Part shown: positions 21,948 to 29,957 of the stretch, piece after piece
Numbering within the stretch: position 1 is the first letter of the stretch
Layout: the number at the start of each line of letters is the position of its first letter
NCBI GenBank assembly: GCA_958352145.1
Contig: CATWNM010000008.1
Span: 1-64,000 of the forward strand
Direction of reading: 5' to 3'
DNA: 64,000 nucleotides
Origin: an uncultured Eubacteriales bacterium
GTDB taxonomy: Bacteria > Bacillota > Clostridia > Oscillospirales > CAG-272
Translations under genes and position numbers: made by a program
Notes under the pieces: model-generated
What the model was told of the DNA's origin: nothing
Seen by the model: only the letters and a program-made list of their open reading frames with translations
The model's database searches: none

Positions 21948-22660
21948 CGGATATTTTTATGGATTGTCTGTTTGTTCCAAAGTGCGCCGTATGCCGGGCG
22001 CGTCTGCAAGTTTTCGGCGGCGGACTTTGCGAGGACTGCCGCCGCGCGTACGACGCTGCGCGGGCGGAATATTGCGACGCCTGCGGGATGGAGGCGTCGG
22101 TTTGCCGGTGTATGCCGCAGAATTTGGCGGCAAACGGCTGTATTTCTTATCGTAAACTGTTTTTTTATAAGCCGTCTGCCGAGGTCAGCGTAGTACGCGG
22201 TATGATGTACAGCTTGAAAAGAAATCATCCCAAAGCGCTTGCCTCCTTTTTGGCAGGGGAACTGGCGGCGCTTGCTGAGGCGGAACTGCTGACGGATGCG
22301 ATTGTGACTTTTGCGCCGCGTACAGCGTTGGCCAGACGAAAGTACGGCTACGATCAGGGGAAACTCTTAGCTAAAAATTTTGCCGCGGACCGGGGACTCA
22401 ATTTCCGGCAATTGATTGTGCGGCGAAATCGCTTGGATCGTGAACAGAAGCTTTTGAACGCGGCGCAGCGAGCAGAAAACGTCCAAAATTTATTTTTGAT
22501 ACGCAAACCTGCGGCTGTAGCCGGTAAAAGCATTATTCTGATCGACGACGTCGTAACCAGCGGCGCGACGCTCGGCGCATGCGTGCGCGCGCTCTATCAT
22601 GCCGGCGCGCGCGAGGTTCGCTGCCTTAGCGTGGCGTATACGGTACGAAGAAAAAAATAA
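21935..22660 (+). CDS. comF: ComF family protein (phosphoribosyltransferase-like)
   Basis: This 241-aa protein has an N-terminal zinc-finger region (CAVC, CEDC, CDACGM, CRC) and a C-terminal phosphoribosyltransferase domain with the PRPP loop IILIDDVVTSGAT. ComF proteins take part in DNA uptake during natural transformation in some Bacillota, where they interact with helicase components. In non-competent species their role is unclear. The start is a GTG at 21935 within the end of recD2, preceded by GGAGG. The recD2-comF coupling suggests a DNA-processing context. No comFA is present. Confidence 0.9.
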   Translation: MRKLTDIFMDCLFVPKCAVCRARLQVFGGGLCEDCRRAYDAARAEYCDACGMEASVCRCMPQNLAANGCISYRKLFFYKPSAEVSVVRGMMYSLKRNHPKALASFLAGELAALAEAELLTDAIVTFAPRTALARRKYGYDQGKLLAKNFAADRGLNFRQLIVRRNRLDREQKLLNAAQRAENVQNLFLIRKPAAVAGKSIILIDDVVTSGATLGACVRALYHAGAREVRCLSVAYTVRRKK

Positions 22661-22675
22661 TAAATTGAAAAAAGA

Positions 22676-22704
22676 TTGATTTCATCGTTAGCATGCTGTA
22701 TAAT
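22676..22704 (+). promoter_or_regulatory. sigma-A promoter of the MreB-family gene
   Basis: TTGATT (22676-22681) and TATAAT (22699-22704) are spaced by 17 nt. Confidence 0.75.
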
Positions 22705-22761
22705 TAAAATGATATGTTATGCACATTCCAAATTTAATCAAGCGTACCGAAAGGAAAAACG

Positions 22762-23784
22762 ATGAGTCGAGATATTGGTATTGACCTTGGTACGGCTACT
22801 GTGCTTGTCTATGTAAAAGGAAAAGGGATTGTTCTGGAGGAACCATCCGTTGTTGCGATAGATCGGTATTCGGATAAAGTGATCTGCGTCGGCAGGGAAG
22901 CGCAGCAGATGCTGGGGCGTACCCCGCCGGGGATAGAGGTGGTTCGGCCGCTGTGCGGCGGCGTGATCAGCCGGTATGATGTGACCTCCAGAATGCTTCA
23001 GCATTTTCTCGCAAAAGCATGCGGCAGTACCATTATAAAGCCCAGAGTTATGGTTTGTATTCCAAGCAGCATTACTGAAGTGGAAGAGCGTGCGGTAGTG
23101 GATGCGGCAAATCAGGCAGGGGCCAGAAAGACCTATTTGATTGAAGAGCCTGTGGCGGCTGCTCTTGGGGCGGATATTGATATTACGATGCCAAACGGCA
23201 ATATGATCGTCGATATTGGCGGCGGCACGGCGGATATTGCGCTGATTTCTCTGAATAATACGGTTGTGAGCGAATCGATTAAGGTCGGCGGCGACAAATT
23301 TGACGAGGCGATCGTCCGGTATGTCCGAAAAAAATACAGCGTACTGGTCGGGGAACGCACGGCAGAGGAAATCAAGCTTCGTATCGGCTCCGCCTGTCCG
23401 CGCAAAGAAGAAAAATACATAGATGTGAAGGGCAGGTGCCTGACGTATGGCCTGCCGAAAGCGATCCGGCTTTGCGCGTCGGAGATGACGGTCGCATTGG
23501 ACGAGCCAGTAACGGCCATTATTGAAGCGGTGTGCTCCGTCGTGGAGCGCACGCCGCCGGAACTTGTCGGCGACGTGATCGCCAATGGAATCGTAATGAC
23601 CGGCGGGGGTAGTCTTTTGTACGGGCTGGATTATCGTATTGCGAAAGCGACCGGGATCAAGACCCGCGTTGCAAAGAATGCCGTGCAGTGCGTTGCGCTC
23701 GGGACGGGAAAAGCGCTGGATGGATTGTCCAGAAGTTCTGAGGGCGTACTCAACCTTTCTAAATCCAGGCAGGAGAAATTTTAA
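22762..23784 (+). CDS. MreB/Mbl-family rod-shape-determining protein
   Basis: This 340-aa bacterial actin carries the nucleotide-binding motifs DIGIDLGTATV (phosphate 1), MIVDIGGGTADIALIS (phosphate 2) and IVMTGGGSLLYGLD (adenosine). These proteins form membrane-associated filaments that guide lateral cell-wall synthesis with RodA and MreC/D. The gene is monocistronic with its own promoter and terminator and has no mreCD behind it. That arrangement is typical of mbl or mreBH paralogues rather than mreB itself. Choosing between them needs a tree. Confidence 0.95.
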   Translation: MSRDIGIDLGTATVLVYVKGKGIVLEEPSVVAIDRYSDKVICVGREAQQMLGRTPPGIEVVRPLCGGVISRYDVTSRMLQHFLAKACGSTIIKPRVMVCIPSSITEVEERAVVDAANQAGARKTYLIEEPVAAALGADIDITMPNGNMIVDIGGGTADIALISLNNTVVSESIKVGGDKFDEAIVRYVRKKYSVLVGERTAEEIKLRIGSACPRKEEKYIDVKGRCLTYGLPKAIRLCASEMTVALDEPVTAIIEAVCSVVERTPPELVGDVIANGIVMTGGGSLLYGLDYRIAKATGIKTRVAKNAVQCVALGTGKALDGLSRSSEGVLNLSKSRQEKF

Positions 23785-23815
23785 AAGTGAACGCCTGAGC
23801 CGTTCACTTTTTATT
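23783..23815 (+). terminator. terminator of the MreB-family gene
   Basis: AAAAGTGAACG (23783-23793) pairs perfectly with CGTTCACTTTT (23801-23811) and is followed by TATT. The stem starts at the stop codon. Confidence 0.85.
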
Positions 23816-23832
23816 TATGCGAGGCAGAGCAA

Positions 23833-25248
23833 ATGGATGTTTTGAGACGCTGTGTCCGTCATCTTTTTTCAACCCAATACATGGTAAAGGACAGCGAACG
23901 TCTGGGAGAATTACCGTATAGCCGGGAAGCTTATTTGACGTTCTCCGCGCTGGCTTGGCCCGCTATGATTGAATCGATGTTTGTGGCTATGGCGGGCTTT
24001 ATCGATACGATTATGGTCAGCGGCGCGAGCAAGACTGCGATTGCAGCGGTGGGCGTTACTACGCAGCCGCGGATGCTTTTTTATCTTTTGTTCTTCGCGA
24101 TGAGTTCTTCTACCGTCGCTTTGGTCAGCAGGCGGTATGGCGAGGGGAATCGAGAGGGGGCGAACCGATGCCTTGCACAGTCGTTCAGCATCAGCCTTTG
24201 CATTGCTGTTCTTTCGCTTGTAGCTGCGTTTCTGATCGCCGAGCCGCTTTTGCTGTTTGCAGGCGCAAAAGAGGATACGATGCCGGAGGCGCTCGTATAT
24301 TTTAAAATTACGATCGTCGGATTGATGTTTTACAGCCTCAGCATTGTATTAAATTCCGCGCAGCGCGGCGTGGGAAAGACCCGTATAACGATGCGCTCTT
24401 CGTTGACCGGAAATCTGATTAATATCATTTTTAACTATTTTTTGATCAACGGCGTATGGCTGTTCCCCAAAATGGGGGTGAAGGGCGCGGCGATTGCAAC
24501 GTTGATTGGACATTTCTGCTCCTTTTTGGTTTCGCTTTTCTCGCTGTTCGGAAAAGATTCCTATCTGAGGCTGCGTGTAAAGTATTTTTTTCAATATGAA
24601 AAAAGTACGGTGCGCGCGATGTTTCGCGTCGGCAGCGGCGCCGGCGTAGAACAGCTTTTTATGCGCGTAGGGATGTTTATGTTTTCAAAAGTCGTTGCAG
24701 AGCTTGGCACAGATGCAATGACTACGCATCAGATCTGCATGAATATCATCAATCTTTCTTTCGCCTGTGGCGATGGGCTTGGCGCGGCTGCAGCTGCTAT
24801 GGTCGGGCAGAACTTGGGGCGCGGCCGCTCGGATATTTCACTGATGTACGGCAAGGTCGCGCAGCGGATTGCATGGGGATTTTCATCGTTTTTATTTATT
24901 TTCTTCTGCGTTTTTGGCCGTCTATTGGTTTCCCTTTTTACGGACGATGCGCAAATCCTTCAACGCGGCGCCGAAATTTTATACGTAGTGGCTTTTGTCA
25001 GTCTGGCGCAGGTGTCGCAGGTCATTTTTACGGGCTCTTTGAGAGGTGCGGGCGATACCAAATTCAATGCGGTTGTGTCGTTAATCAGTATGGTGATCCT
25101 GCGGCCGGTCATTGCGTATTTTTTATGCCATGTGGTACAGGTCGGCGTGATCGGCGCATGGATCGCGCTTTTGCTCGATCAATACATACGATTTATTTGC
25201 GTGACGATCCACTTTTACAGCGGGAAATGGAAAACCATTAAATTGTAG
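23833..25248 (+). CDS. MATE family efflux transporter
   Basis: This 471-aa inner-membrane protein has twelve hydrophobic segments in two similar halves, as in multidrug and toxin extrusion (MATE) cation-coupled antiporters. Family segments include LAWPAMIESMFVAMAGFIDTIMVS near the N-terminus, LNSAQRGVGKTRITM, and TGSLRGAGDTKFNAV in the second half. The substrate cannot be predicted. Some members of this superfamily export lipids or peptides. The gene begins 18 nt after the MreB-family terminator. pepD follows 12 nt after its stop, so MATE, pepD and the metallo-hydrolase form one likely operon. Confidence 0.93.
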   Translation: MDVLRRCVRHLFSTQYMVKDSERLGELPYSREAYLTFSALAWPAMIESMFVAMAGFIDTIMVSGASKTAIAAVGVTTQPRMLFYLLFFAMSSSTVALVSRRYGEGNREGANRCLAQSFSISLCIAVLSLVAAFLIAEPLLLFAGAKEDTMPEALVYFKITIVGLMFYSLSIVLNSAQRGVGKTRITMRSSLTGNLINIIFNYFLINGVWLFPKMGVKGAAIATLIGHFCSFLVSLFSLFGKDSYLRLRVKYFFQYEKSTVRAMFRVGSGAGVEQLFMRVGMFMFSKVVAELGTDAMTTHQICMNIINLSFACGDGLGAAAAAMVGQNLGRGRSDISLMYGKVAQRIAWGFSSFLFIFFCVFGRLLVSLFTDDAQILQRGAEILYVVAFVSLAQVSQVIFTGSLRGAGDTKFNAVVSLISMVILRPVIAYFLCHVVQVGVIGAWIALLLDQYIRFICVTIHFYSGKWKTIKL

Positions 25249-25260
25249 GAGGGCGATGGA

Positions 25261-26685
25261 ATGGAAACGGTATTTGCGGGCAGAGAGCCGCACCGCGTTT
25301 TGGCATATTTTGAGGAGGTTTCGAAAATTCCGCGCGCTTCGGGTTCAGAAGAGGCCATTGCGGCTTATCTTGTCCGCTTTGCTAAGCAGAATGGCCTGGA
25401 ATATTTTTGCGATTCGTACAATAATGTTTTGATCCGGCGCGCACCGGTTTATCCGGCGGAAAAGACTGTTCTTTTACAGGGGCATACCGATATGGTCTGC
25501 GTCCGAGAACCGGAAAGCAGGCATGATTTTTCCAAAGATCCGCTGGAATTGTTCATTGACCCCGAGGGGTTGATCGGCGCGGTTGGAACTTCGCTCGGCG
25601 CCGACGACGGTGCGGCGGTCGCTATGATGCTGGCAGCGCTGGAGGAACCGTCGGATTATGGCCTCGAATGCCTGTTTACCGCTTCCGAGGAGGTCGGACT
25701 GATCGGCGCGAAACGGTTTGACTTTTCAAAAATCCATTCGCGTACGATGATCAATTTGGATTCGGAGGACGAGCATGAGGCGATTGCCGGCTGTGCGGGC
25801 GGCCTGCGGATACATGCCTGCCGGGATATTCCAAGCGCGGCTTTTTCTGGTGAAGTTTTAAAAATAGAAATTTCCGGGTTGGCCGGCGGACATTCCGGCT
25901 CGGATATCCATCTTGGACGCGTCAATGCCGCGCGGCTGCTTTCGGGATTGCTTTTGTGGCTGTGTGAGAAGTATGATTGCCGTTTAATTCGCTTTTTTGG
26001 GGGAGAGCAGGATAATGCGATTCCGGCTTTTGCAGAAGCGGAAGTGCAGATCAGCGCCCGTGCAGACAGCGCGATCCGGGAGTGGTTTGGCCGGCGGCGG
26101 CGCGGGTTTGGCGAAGCGGACGGCAACGCGGCGATTTCGCTTGCCCGTCTGCCGTATGACGGCCAAGTATTCGATATGCATACGACAAAGCAGATTGTCC
26201 GCCTCATCTCGGAGGTTCCAAACGGAGTGGTGTCGATGGATGGCGCGCTTGGAATTGTCAAAACTTCTTTGAATATGGGCGTTGTGCGTATCGGAGACGG
26301 TCAGATGCGTCTTGAATTTTCCCTTCGTTCTTCTTCAGAGACGGAATTGGATGCATTGGCCGCGAGACTGAAAGAAAAGCTTCTTTCGTTTGGCGCTGTA
26401 TGCAGGGAACACGACCGGTATCCGGCGTGGGCATATACGGCGGATTCACGTCTGCTTCAAAAATACCGGTGTGTTTATCGAAGCTTGTACGGCGCGGAAC
26501 CCCGTGTATGCGCCATCCATGCCGGGCTGGAGTGCGGGGTGATCCGGCAGGCTATACCGGATATGGATATGATTTCTCTTGGACCGACGATGCATCAGGT
26601 GCATACGGTTTCTGAGCGCTTGGATATTGCGTCTCTCGAACGTTTTTGGGAGATGCTTCGGAGGCTGATCCATGAACTTGAATAA
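25261..26685 (+). CDS. pepD: aminoacyl-histidine dipeptidase (peptidase D, M20 family)
   Basis: This 474-aa zinc-dependent cytosolic dipeptidase splits Xaa-His dipeptides such as carnosine. M20 metal ligands are visible: LQGHTDMVC (His and Asp), LGADDGAAVAM (bridging Asp), FTASEEVGLIGA (catalytic Glu-Glu), NLDSEDE (Asp), and GPTMHQVHTVSE near the C-terminus (His). The dimerisation domain lies between, with GGHSGSDIHLGR. The length is normal for PepD. It overlaps the following gene by 14 nt. Confidence 0.95.
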   Translation: METVFAGREPHRVLAYFEEVSKIPRASGSEEAIAAYLVRFAKQNGLEYFCDSYNNVLIRRAPVYPAEKTVLLQGHTDMVCVREPESRHDFSKDPLELFIDPEGLIGAVGTSLGADDGAAVAMMLAALEEPSDYGLECLFTASEEVGLIGAKRFDFSKIHSRTMINLDSEDEHEAIAGCAGGLRIHACRDIPSAAFSGEVLKIEISGLAGGHSGSDIHLGRVNAARLLSGLLLWLCEKYDCRLIRFFGGEQDNAIPAFAEAEVQISARADSAIREWFGRRRRGFGEADGNAAISLARLPYDGQVFDMHTTKQIVRLISEVPNGVVSMDGALGIVKTSLNMGVVRIGDGQMRLEFSLRSSSETELDALAARLKEKLLSFGAVCREHDRYPAWAYTADSRLLQKYRCVYRSLYGAEPRVCAIHAGLECGVIRQAIPDMDMISLGPTMHQVHTVSERLDIASLERFWEMLRRLIHELE

Positions 26686-27565
26686 GCACAGCCGCCGCTT
26701 TTTAAAGGGGCGCGCGGCACAGAGCGTAATAGTGGCGTTGACCATTTTTGCCGTCCTTGCCGTTTATCTTTTTTGGCCGGAAGAAGAAACGGCATTTTTC
26801 ACCGGAGACGGCGTTTGGGTGCATTTTATCGATGTCGGGCAGGGGGACTGCGCGCTGATCCAATCGCCCGGCGGCAACATCCTGATCGACGCGGGTACGC
26901 CGGACAGCGAGCACACGATCGTACGGTATATGGATGAGCTCGGCATCGAGCGCTTTTCCTGCGCAATCTTTACGCATCCGCATGCCGATCACATCGGCTG
27001 CGCCGCCGCTTTTCTGGAACGATATTCGTTTGACGCGGTGATTCTGCCGGACGCGGTATCCACTTCCCGTACGTTTGAGCGGATGATGGAAGCTTTGGAG
27101 AATGAGGGATGCGATGTGATTGCGGGACATGCCGGGCTCTCGTATACGCTTGGGGATTTGGAACTGGATCTGCTTGCGCCGGTCTTGGATTATGGCGATG
27201 ATTTGAACAATCAGAGTACTGTCTGCAAATTTACTTATGGTGAAATTTCATTTTTATTTACCGGCGATGCGGAAACGGAGTCGGAGCGGGATATGCTGCG
27301 CGAAGCGCCGGAGTCGCTCTGCGCTTCGGTTTTAAAAGTCGGTCACCACGGCTCTAACACTTCTTCGAGCGATGCGTTTATTGAGGCGGCGGCGCCGCAG
27401 GTCGCGGTAATTTCCGTCGGTGAGGACAATGAATACGGTCATCCGAGCGCGCTGGTGATATCCCGGCTAAAAGCGGCGGGCGCGTCGGTCTATCGGACGG
27501 ATCAGGCGGGGAACGTGGTCGTTTATACGAATGGCAAAGAAATTCAGATACAGACGCAAAATTGA
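26672..27565 (+). CDS. ComEC/Rec2-like metallo-beta-lactamase-fold hydrolase, membrane-anchored
   Basis: This 297-aa protein has an uncleaved N-terminal membrane helix (residues about 18-34) and an extracytoplasmic metallo-beta-lactamase domain. The metal site is FTHPHADHIG (HxHxDH), FTGDAE supplies the Asp and GHHGSN a further His. HFIDVGQGDCALIQ and GGNILIDAG are the ComEC-type signature. In ComEC this domain is thought to degrade one DNA strand during uptake. Stand-alone versions are common in Bacillota and of unknown substrate. It overlaps pepD and ends the operon. Confidence 0.92.
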   Translation: MNLNKHSRRFLKGRAAQSVIVALTIFAVLAVYLFWPEEETAFFTGDGVWVHFIDVGQGDCALIQSPGGNILIDAGTPDSEHTIVRYMDELGIERFSCAIFTHPHADHIGCAAAFLERYSFDAVILPDAVSTSRTFERMMEALENEGCDVIAGHAGLSYTLGDLELDLLAPVLDYGDDLNNQSTVCKFTYGEISFLFTGDAETESERDMLREAPESLCASVLKVGHHGSNTSSSDAFIEAAAPQVAVISVGEDNEYGHPSALVISRLKAAGASVYRTDQAGNVVVYTNGKEIQIQTQN

Positions 27566-27629
27566 CAGTTGCGCTTTTGACTGCAAGCGTTGTTATTCAT
27601 TTGTTCTGGCACAGGAAAAACGTATCCCA

Positions 27630-27680
27630 AAAATACATCCCGAAGAGGGTTTTGCTGCTTCTTCGGGATGTATTTTATTA
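27630..27680. terminator. bidirectional terminator
   Basis: A perfect 17-bp stem (27630-27646 with 27660-27676) has A-rich and T-rich ends, so it can terminate from both sides. It separates the pepD operon (+) from the convergent SCP2 gene (-). Confidence 0.9.
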
Positions 27681-27724
27681 ATATACTGCACGGTTGAAAT
27701 TTTGCATTTCCAGCGGTGCTTTTG

Positions 27725-28147
27725 TCAAGATTTTGAGGTTTTCGAAGTTTTCTTTTTTGGCTTTTCTTCGCATCCGGTTGTTTTTGCCTCTGCGGTGCTT
27801 TTGCTTCCCGTGCGCCGTTTGACTGGCTTTTTCAGAAGCGCCAACGCTTTGGCGTGGTCAATATTTCCGTAGACGTCCATTTTGCCGGTCATGATCGCGG
27901 CGAGCGCGTCCAGTTTCCCGGTAATGATGTCGATCAGATCTTTGGCGCGAACGTTTACGGAGGCGGTGTTGTCATGATAATCATAAGGTTCAATTTCCAG
28001 ATTGCCGTCTGTGTAAGCGATATAAAAAGCGCCGCCGCAGTCTTCGTCTGTAAGATTGATTTGAATCGCAAAACTTTCCGTCAACTTAGATATATCCGGT
28101 TTGCCTATCTTTTTTTTGATCTCTTCAAATTTTTCAATAAAGGTCAT
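27725..28147 (-). CDS. SCP2 sterol-binding domain protein
   Basis: This 140-aa protein has an SCP2 fold over residues 1-100 (GGAFYIAYTDGNLEIEPYDY, then VRAKDLIDIITGKLDALAAIMTGKMDVYGN). SCP2 domains bind lipids or hydrophobic ligands; the bacterial ligand is generally unknown. The last 35 residues are Lys/Thr/Ser-rich and probably disordered. AGGTGGAG precedes the ATG. The gene has its own promoter. Confidence 0.9.
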   Translation of the reverse strand: MTFIEKFEEIKKKIGKPDISKLTESFAIQINLTDEDCGGAFYIAYTDGNLEIEPYDYHDNTASVNVRAKDLIDIITGKLDALAAIMTGKMDVYGNIDHAKALALLKKPVKRRTGSKSTAEAKTTGCEEKPKKKTSKTSKS

Positions 28148-28192
28148 AGTGTCTCCACCTTTCGATTGTGTTTATATTTACTTTCTGTGTTT

Positions 28193-28221
28193 ATTATATC
28201 CAGAAGCTGCGCGCAAGTCAA
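28193..28221 (-). promoter_or_regulatory. sigma-A promoter of the SCP2 gene
   Basis: On the minus strand, TTGACT (28216-28221) and TATAAT (28193-28198) are spaced by 17 nt. Confidence 0.75.
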
Positions 28222-28390
28222 CATAAACTATTTGCGCTTTTGTGACAGACGGCAGGTAATTTCGTGAACTTTTTCCGATTCTTTCCATTTTCCGGTCATG
28301 GCGAACGTTTTCTTTGAAGTATGCATGCAAAGATCAGACAAAATTTGTATTGCCTTTTTTATTTTCCGTATGTTTTTTGAAAAAAAGATA

Positions 28391-28419
28391 TTGACAAACG
28401 AAATGGCGCATGCTATAAT
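28391..28419 (+). promoter_or_regulatory. consensus promoter of the tRNA-Thr/tRNA-Tyr operon
   Basis: A perfect TTGACA (28391-28396) and a perfect TATAAT (28414-28419) have a 17-nt spacer, 25 nt before the first tRNA. Confidence 0.85.
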
Positions 28420-28443
28420 ATCAAAGTCGCGTGAATCAATCAC

Positions 28444-28519
28444 GCTGGTGTAGCTCAGCTGGTAGAGCAGCTGATTTGTAATCAGCAGGTCGGGGGTTCG
28501 AATCCGTCCACCAGCTCCA
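28444..28519 (+). tRNA. tRNA-Thr (anticodon TGT)
   Basis: The acceptor stem is GCTGGTG (28444-28450) with CACCAGC (28509-28515). The anticodon stem-loop CTGAT-TTGTAAT-ATCAG style gives anticodon TGT. The T-arm contains GGGTTCGAATCC and CCA is encoded. It is the first gene of a two-tRNA transcript. Confidence 0.97.
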
Positions 28520-28546
28520 CCTCGTGTTCACGGGGCTAATTGAAAA

Positions 28547-28631
28547 GGGAGCGTTCCCGAGCGGCCAAAGGGGGCAGACTGTAAATCTGTTGTCACTGAC
28601 TTCGGTGGTCCGAATCCACCCGCTCCCACCA
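28547..28631 (+). tRNA. tRNA-Tyr (anticodon GTA)
   Basis: The acceptor stem is GGGAGCG (28547-28553) with CGCTCCC (28621-28627), followed by A and an encoded CCA. The anticodon loop CTGTAAA gives GTA. A long variable arm (class II) is present, as expected for bacterial tRNA-Tyr. Confidence 0.97.
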
Positions 28632-28675
28632 AAAAGAGACAAATTTGTTTTAGAGCAGGTTTGTCTCTTTTTTAT
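28631..28675 (+). terminator. terminator of the tRNA operon
   Basis: AAAAAGAGACAAA (28631-28643) pairs with TTTGTCTCTTTTT (28660-28672), with further T after it. Confidence 0.9.
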
Positions 28676-28711
28676 CCTCAAATAGGTTAAAAATAGAATT
28701 ATAGCATTAAT

Positions 28712-28749
28712 AACGGCTTGATTTTGATGAAAATCAGGTCGTTTTTTAT
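28712..28749 (+). terminator. second hairpin terminator at the left edge of the island
   Basis: AACGGCTTGATTTT (28712-28725) and AAAATCAGGTCGTT (28730-28743) pair over 14 bp with two G-U pairs, and are followed by TTTTATT. It lies at the point where base composition becomes AT-rich. Confidence 0.7.
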
Positions 28750-28853
28750 TCTGTTCGTTTATATTACAAGTCTTAAATATACTAATTTACGGGTTATGGC
28801 TATAAGCAAAAAGCCGAAGAAAGTCACAAATCCACTAATATTTGCTTTTATTA

Positions 28854-28882
28854 TTGTAAAACATACAAATTAGTGATATAAT
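28854..28882 (+). promoter_or_regulatory. promoter for the Recombinase-domain gene
   Basis: TTGTAA (28854-28859) and TATAAT (28877-28882) have a 17-nt spacer, 20 nt before the ATG. Confidence 0.65.
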
Positions 28883-28901
28883 TTAGAAAGGAAAATATGA
28901 C

Positions 28902-29297
28902 ATGAAGTTATCTTATATTGAATCGAAGATTTTTGGCAAAGTTTGTTATGGATTTCGTCGAAACAATGACGGCATCGTTGAAACGATACCGGACAAGGCT
29001 AAAGTTGTTGAAATGATATTCTTGCTTTATTTAAATGGAAACAGTTTAGAGAACATCCAACATTACTTATTTGAAACACAAATACCATCTCCGTCTGGGA
29101 AAGAAAAATGGAGTCAAGACGTTTTGAATAAGTTATTAAATAACTACAAATACACCTTTGGTATCGTTAGTCATGAGATGTTTGAAGCTGTAGAAAGTTT
29201 AAAAGAAAGCCATTGCCGAAATCCGAATCGAAGTACAGAGGATGTGGATGGATGGGACGAGCAACAAGAACAGAACTTCTATGGGCTTATGCTATAA
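28902..29297 (+). CDS. stand-alone Recombinase-domain protein (large serine recombinase fragment or small relative)
   Basis: This 131-aa protein matches the Recombinase domain (PF07508 type) that follows the catalytic domain of large serine recombinases. The signature is GKVCYGFRR..GIVETIPDKAKVVEMIFLLYLNG, then SLENIQHYL, IPSPSGKEKWSQDVLNKLLNN. There is no N-terminal resolvase domain with the catalytic Ser and no zinc ribbon or coiled coil. It should bind DNA but not recombine it. It has its own promoter and an AGGA ribosome site, which argues for a genuine small gene. A truncated recombinase relic is the alternative. The last 15 residues overlap the next gene in another frame. Confidence 0.7.
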   Translation: MKLSYIESKIFGKVCYGFRRNNDGIVETIPDKAKVVEMIFLLYLNGNSLENIQHYLFETQIPSPSGKEKWSQDVLNKLLNNYKYTFGIVSHEMFEAVESLKESHCRNPNRSTEDVDGWDEQQEQNFYGLML

Positions 29298-29851
29298 CAC
29301 GCGAGGAGTTCTTGAAACGTGTGAATGATAAAATTGAACTTCACCCAGAGGAATGGGAAAATATTCGTGATACTCTCTTTGATGCTATGAGTAAAGGAGA
29401 GTCGCCTATATATGAGCCTAAAATGAATGCATTTCTGGAACATACAGTATACAAATATTTGCATCCAACGGATGAGCCTATATCACTGACAGATATTGCA
29501 AGAAGGTTTAAACCAAACAATCCCAGTTATCTGATTCAAAGTTGGCTTCGCAGCAGCAATACGATTGAGTTTCTCGGAGAATGGGAGCGCAATAACAACA
29601 AGAAATTCAACGAGGAAGCGTTTCAAAAGCTACTGAAAGATGTTCGCTCGCCGTCCTATACGCTGACTCCAAAAAGATGGATTGAAACTGTAAATGCTAT
29701 CGGACTTAAATCTAAGCGGGGCAAAAACGGGGGCACAATGGCTCATCCGTTTATTGCCTGTGATTTTGAAATGTGGAATGATATGACATTTAGATATGAA
29801 GTTCTAAAATATTTTATGAGTTCAAGGGTTGAAACGGACGATGAAAAATAA
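29252..29851 (+). CDS. KilA-N domain DNA-binding protein
   Basis: This 199-aa protein's C-terminal half has the KilA-N plan: TLTPKRWIETVNAIGLKSK, then GGTMAHPFIACDFEMW and a closing FRYEVLKYF helix. KilA-N is a DNA-binding module typical of phage and large-virus regulators. The N-terminal half (residues 1-90) contains a helical region with EPISLTDIARRF, which is also KilA-N-like. The start at 29252 is chosen for the AGAGGA about 10 nt upstream; an in-frame TTG at 29213 is possible. It overlaps the Recombinase-domain gene by 46 nt. It may regulate the downstream pair. Confidence 0.68.
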   Translation: MGRATRTELLWAYAITREEFLKRVNDKIELHPEEWENIRDTLFDAMSKGESPIYEPKMNAFLEHTVYKYLHPTDEPISLTDIARRFKPNNPSYLIQSWLRSSNTIEFLGEWERNNNKKFNEEAFQKLLKDVRSPSYTLTPKRWIETVNAIGLKSKRGKNGGTMAHPFIACDFEMWNDMTFRYEVLKYFMSSRVETDDEK

Positions 29852-29957
29852 AGATTGTTATGCGTATTAATATTTAATAAGTATAGATTAAAGATTAAGG
29901 TTAATGAAATCCTTATCTTATGAATAAACTAATTGGGATTATGGAGGAGGATACTGT

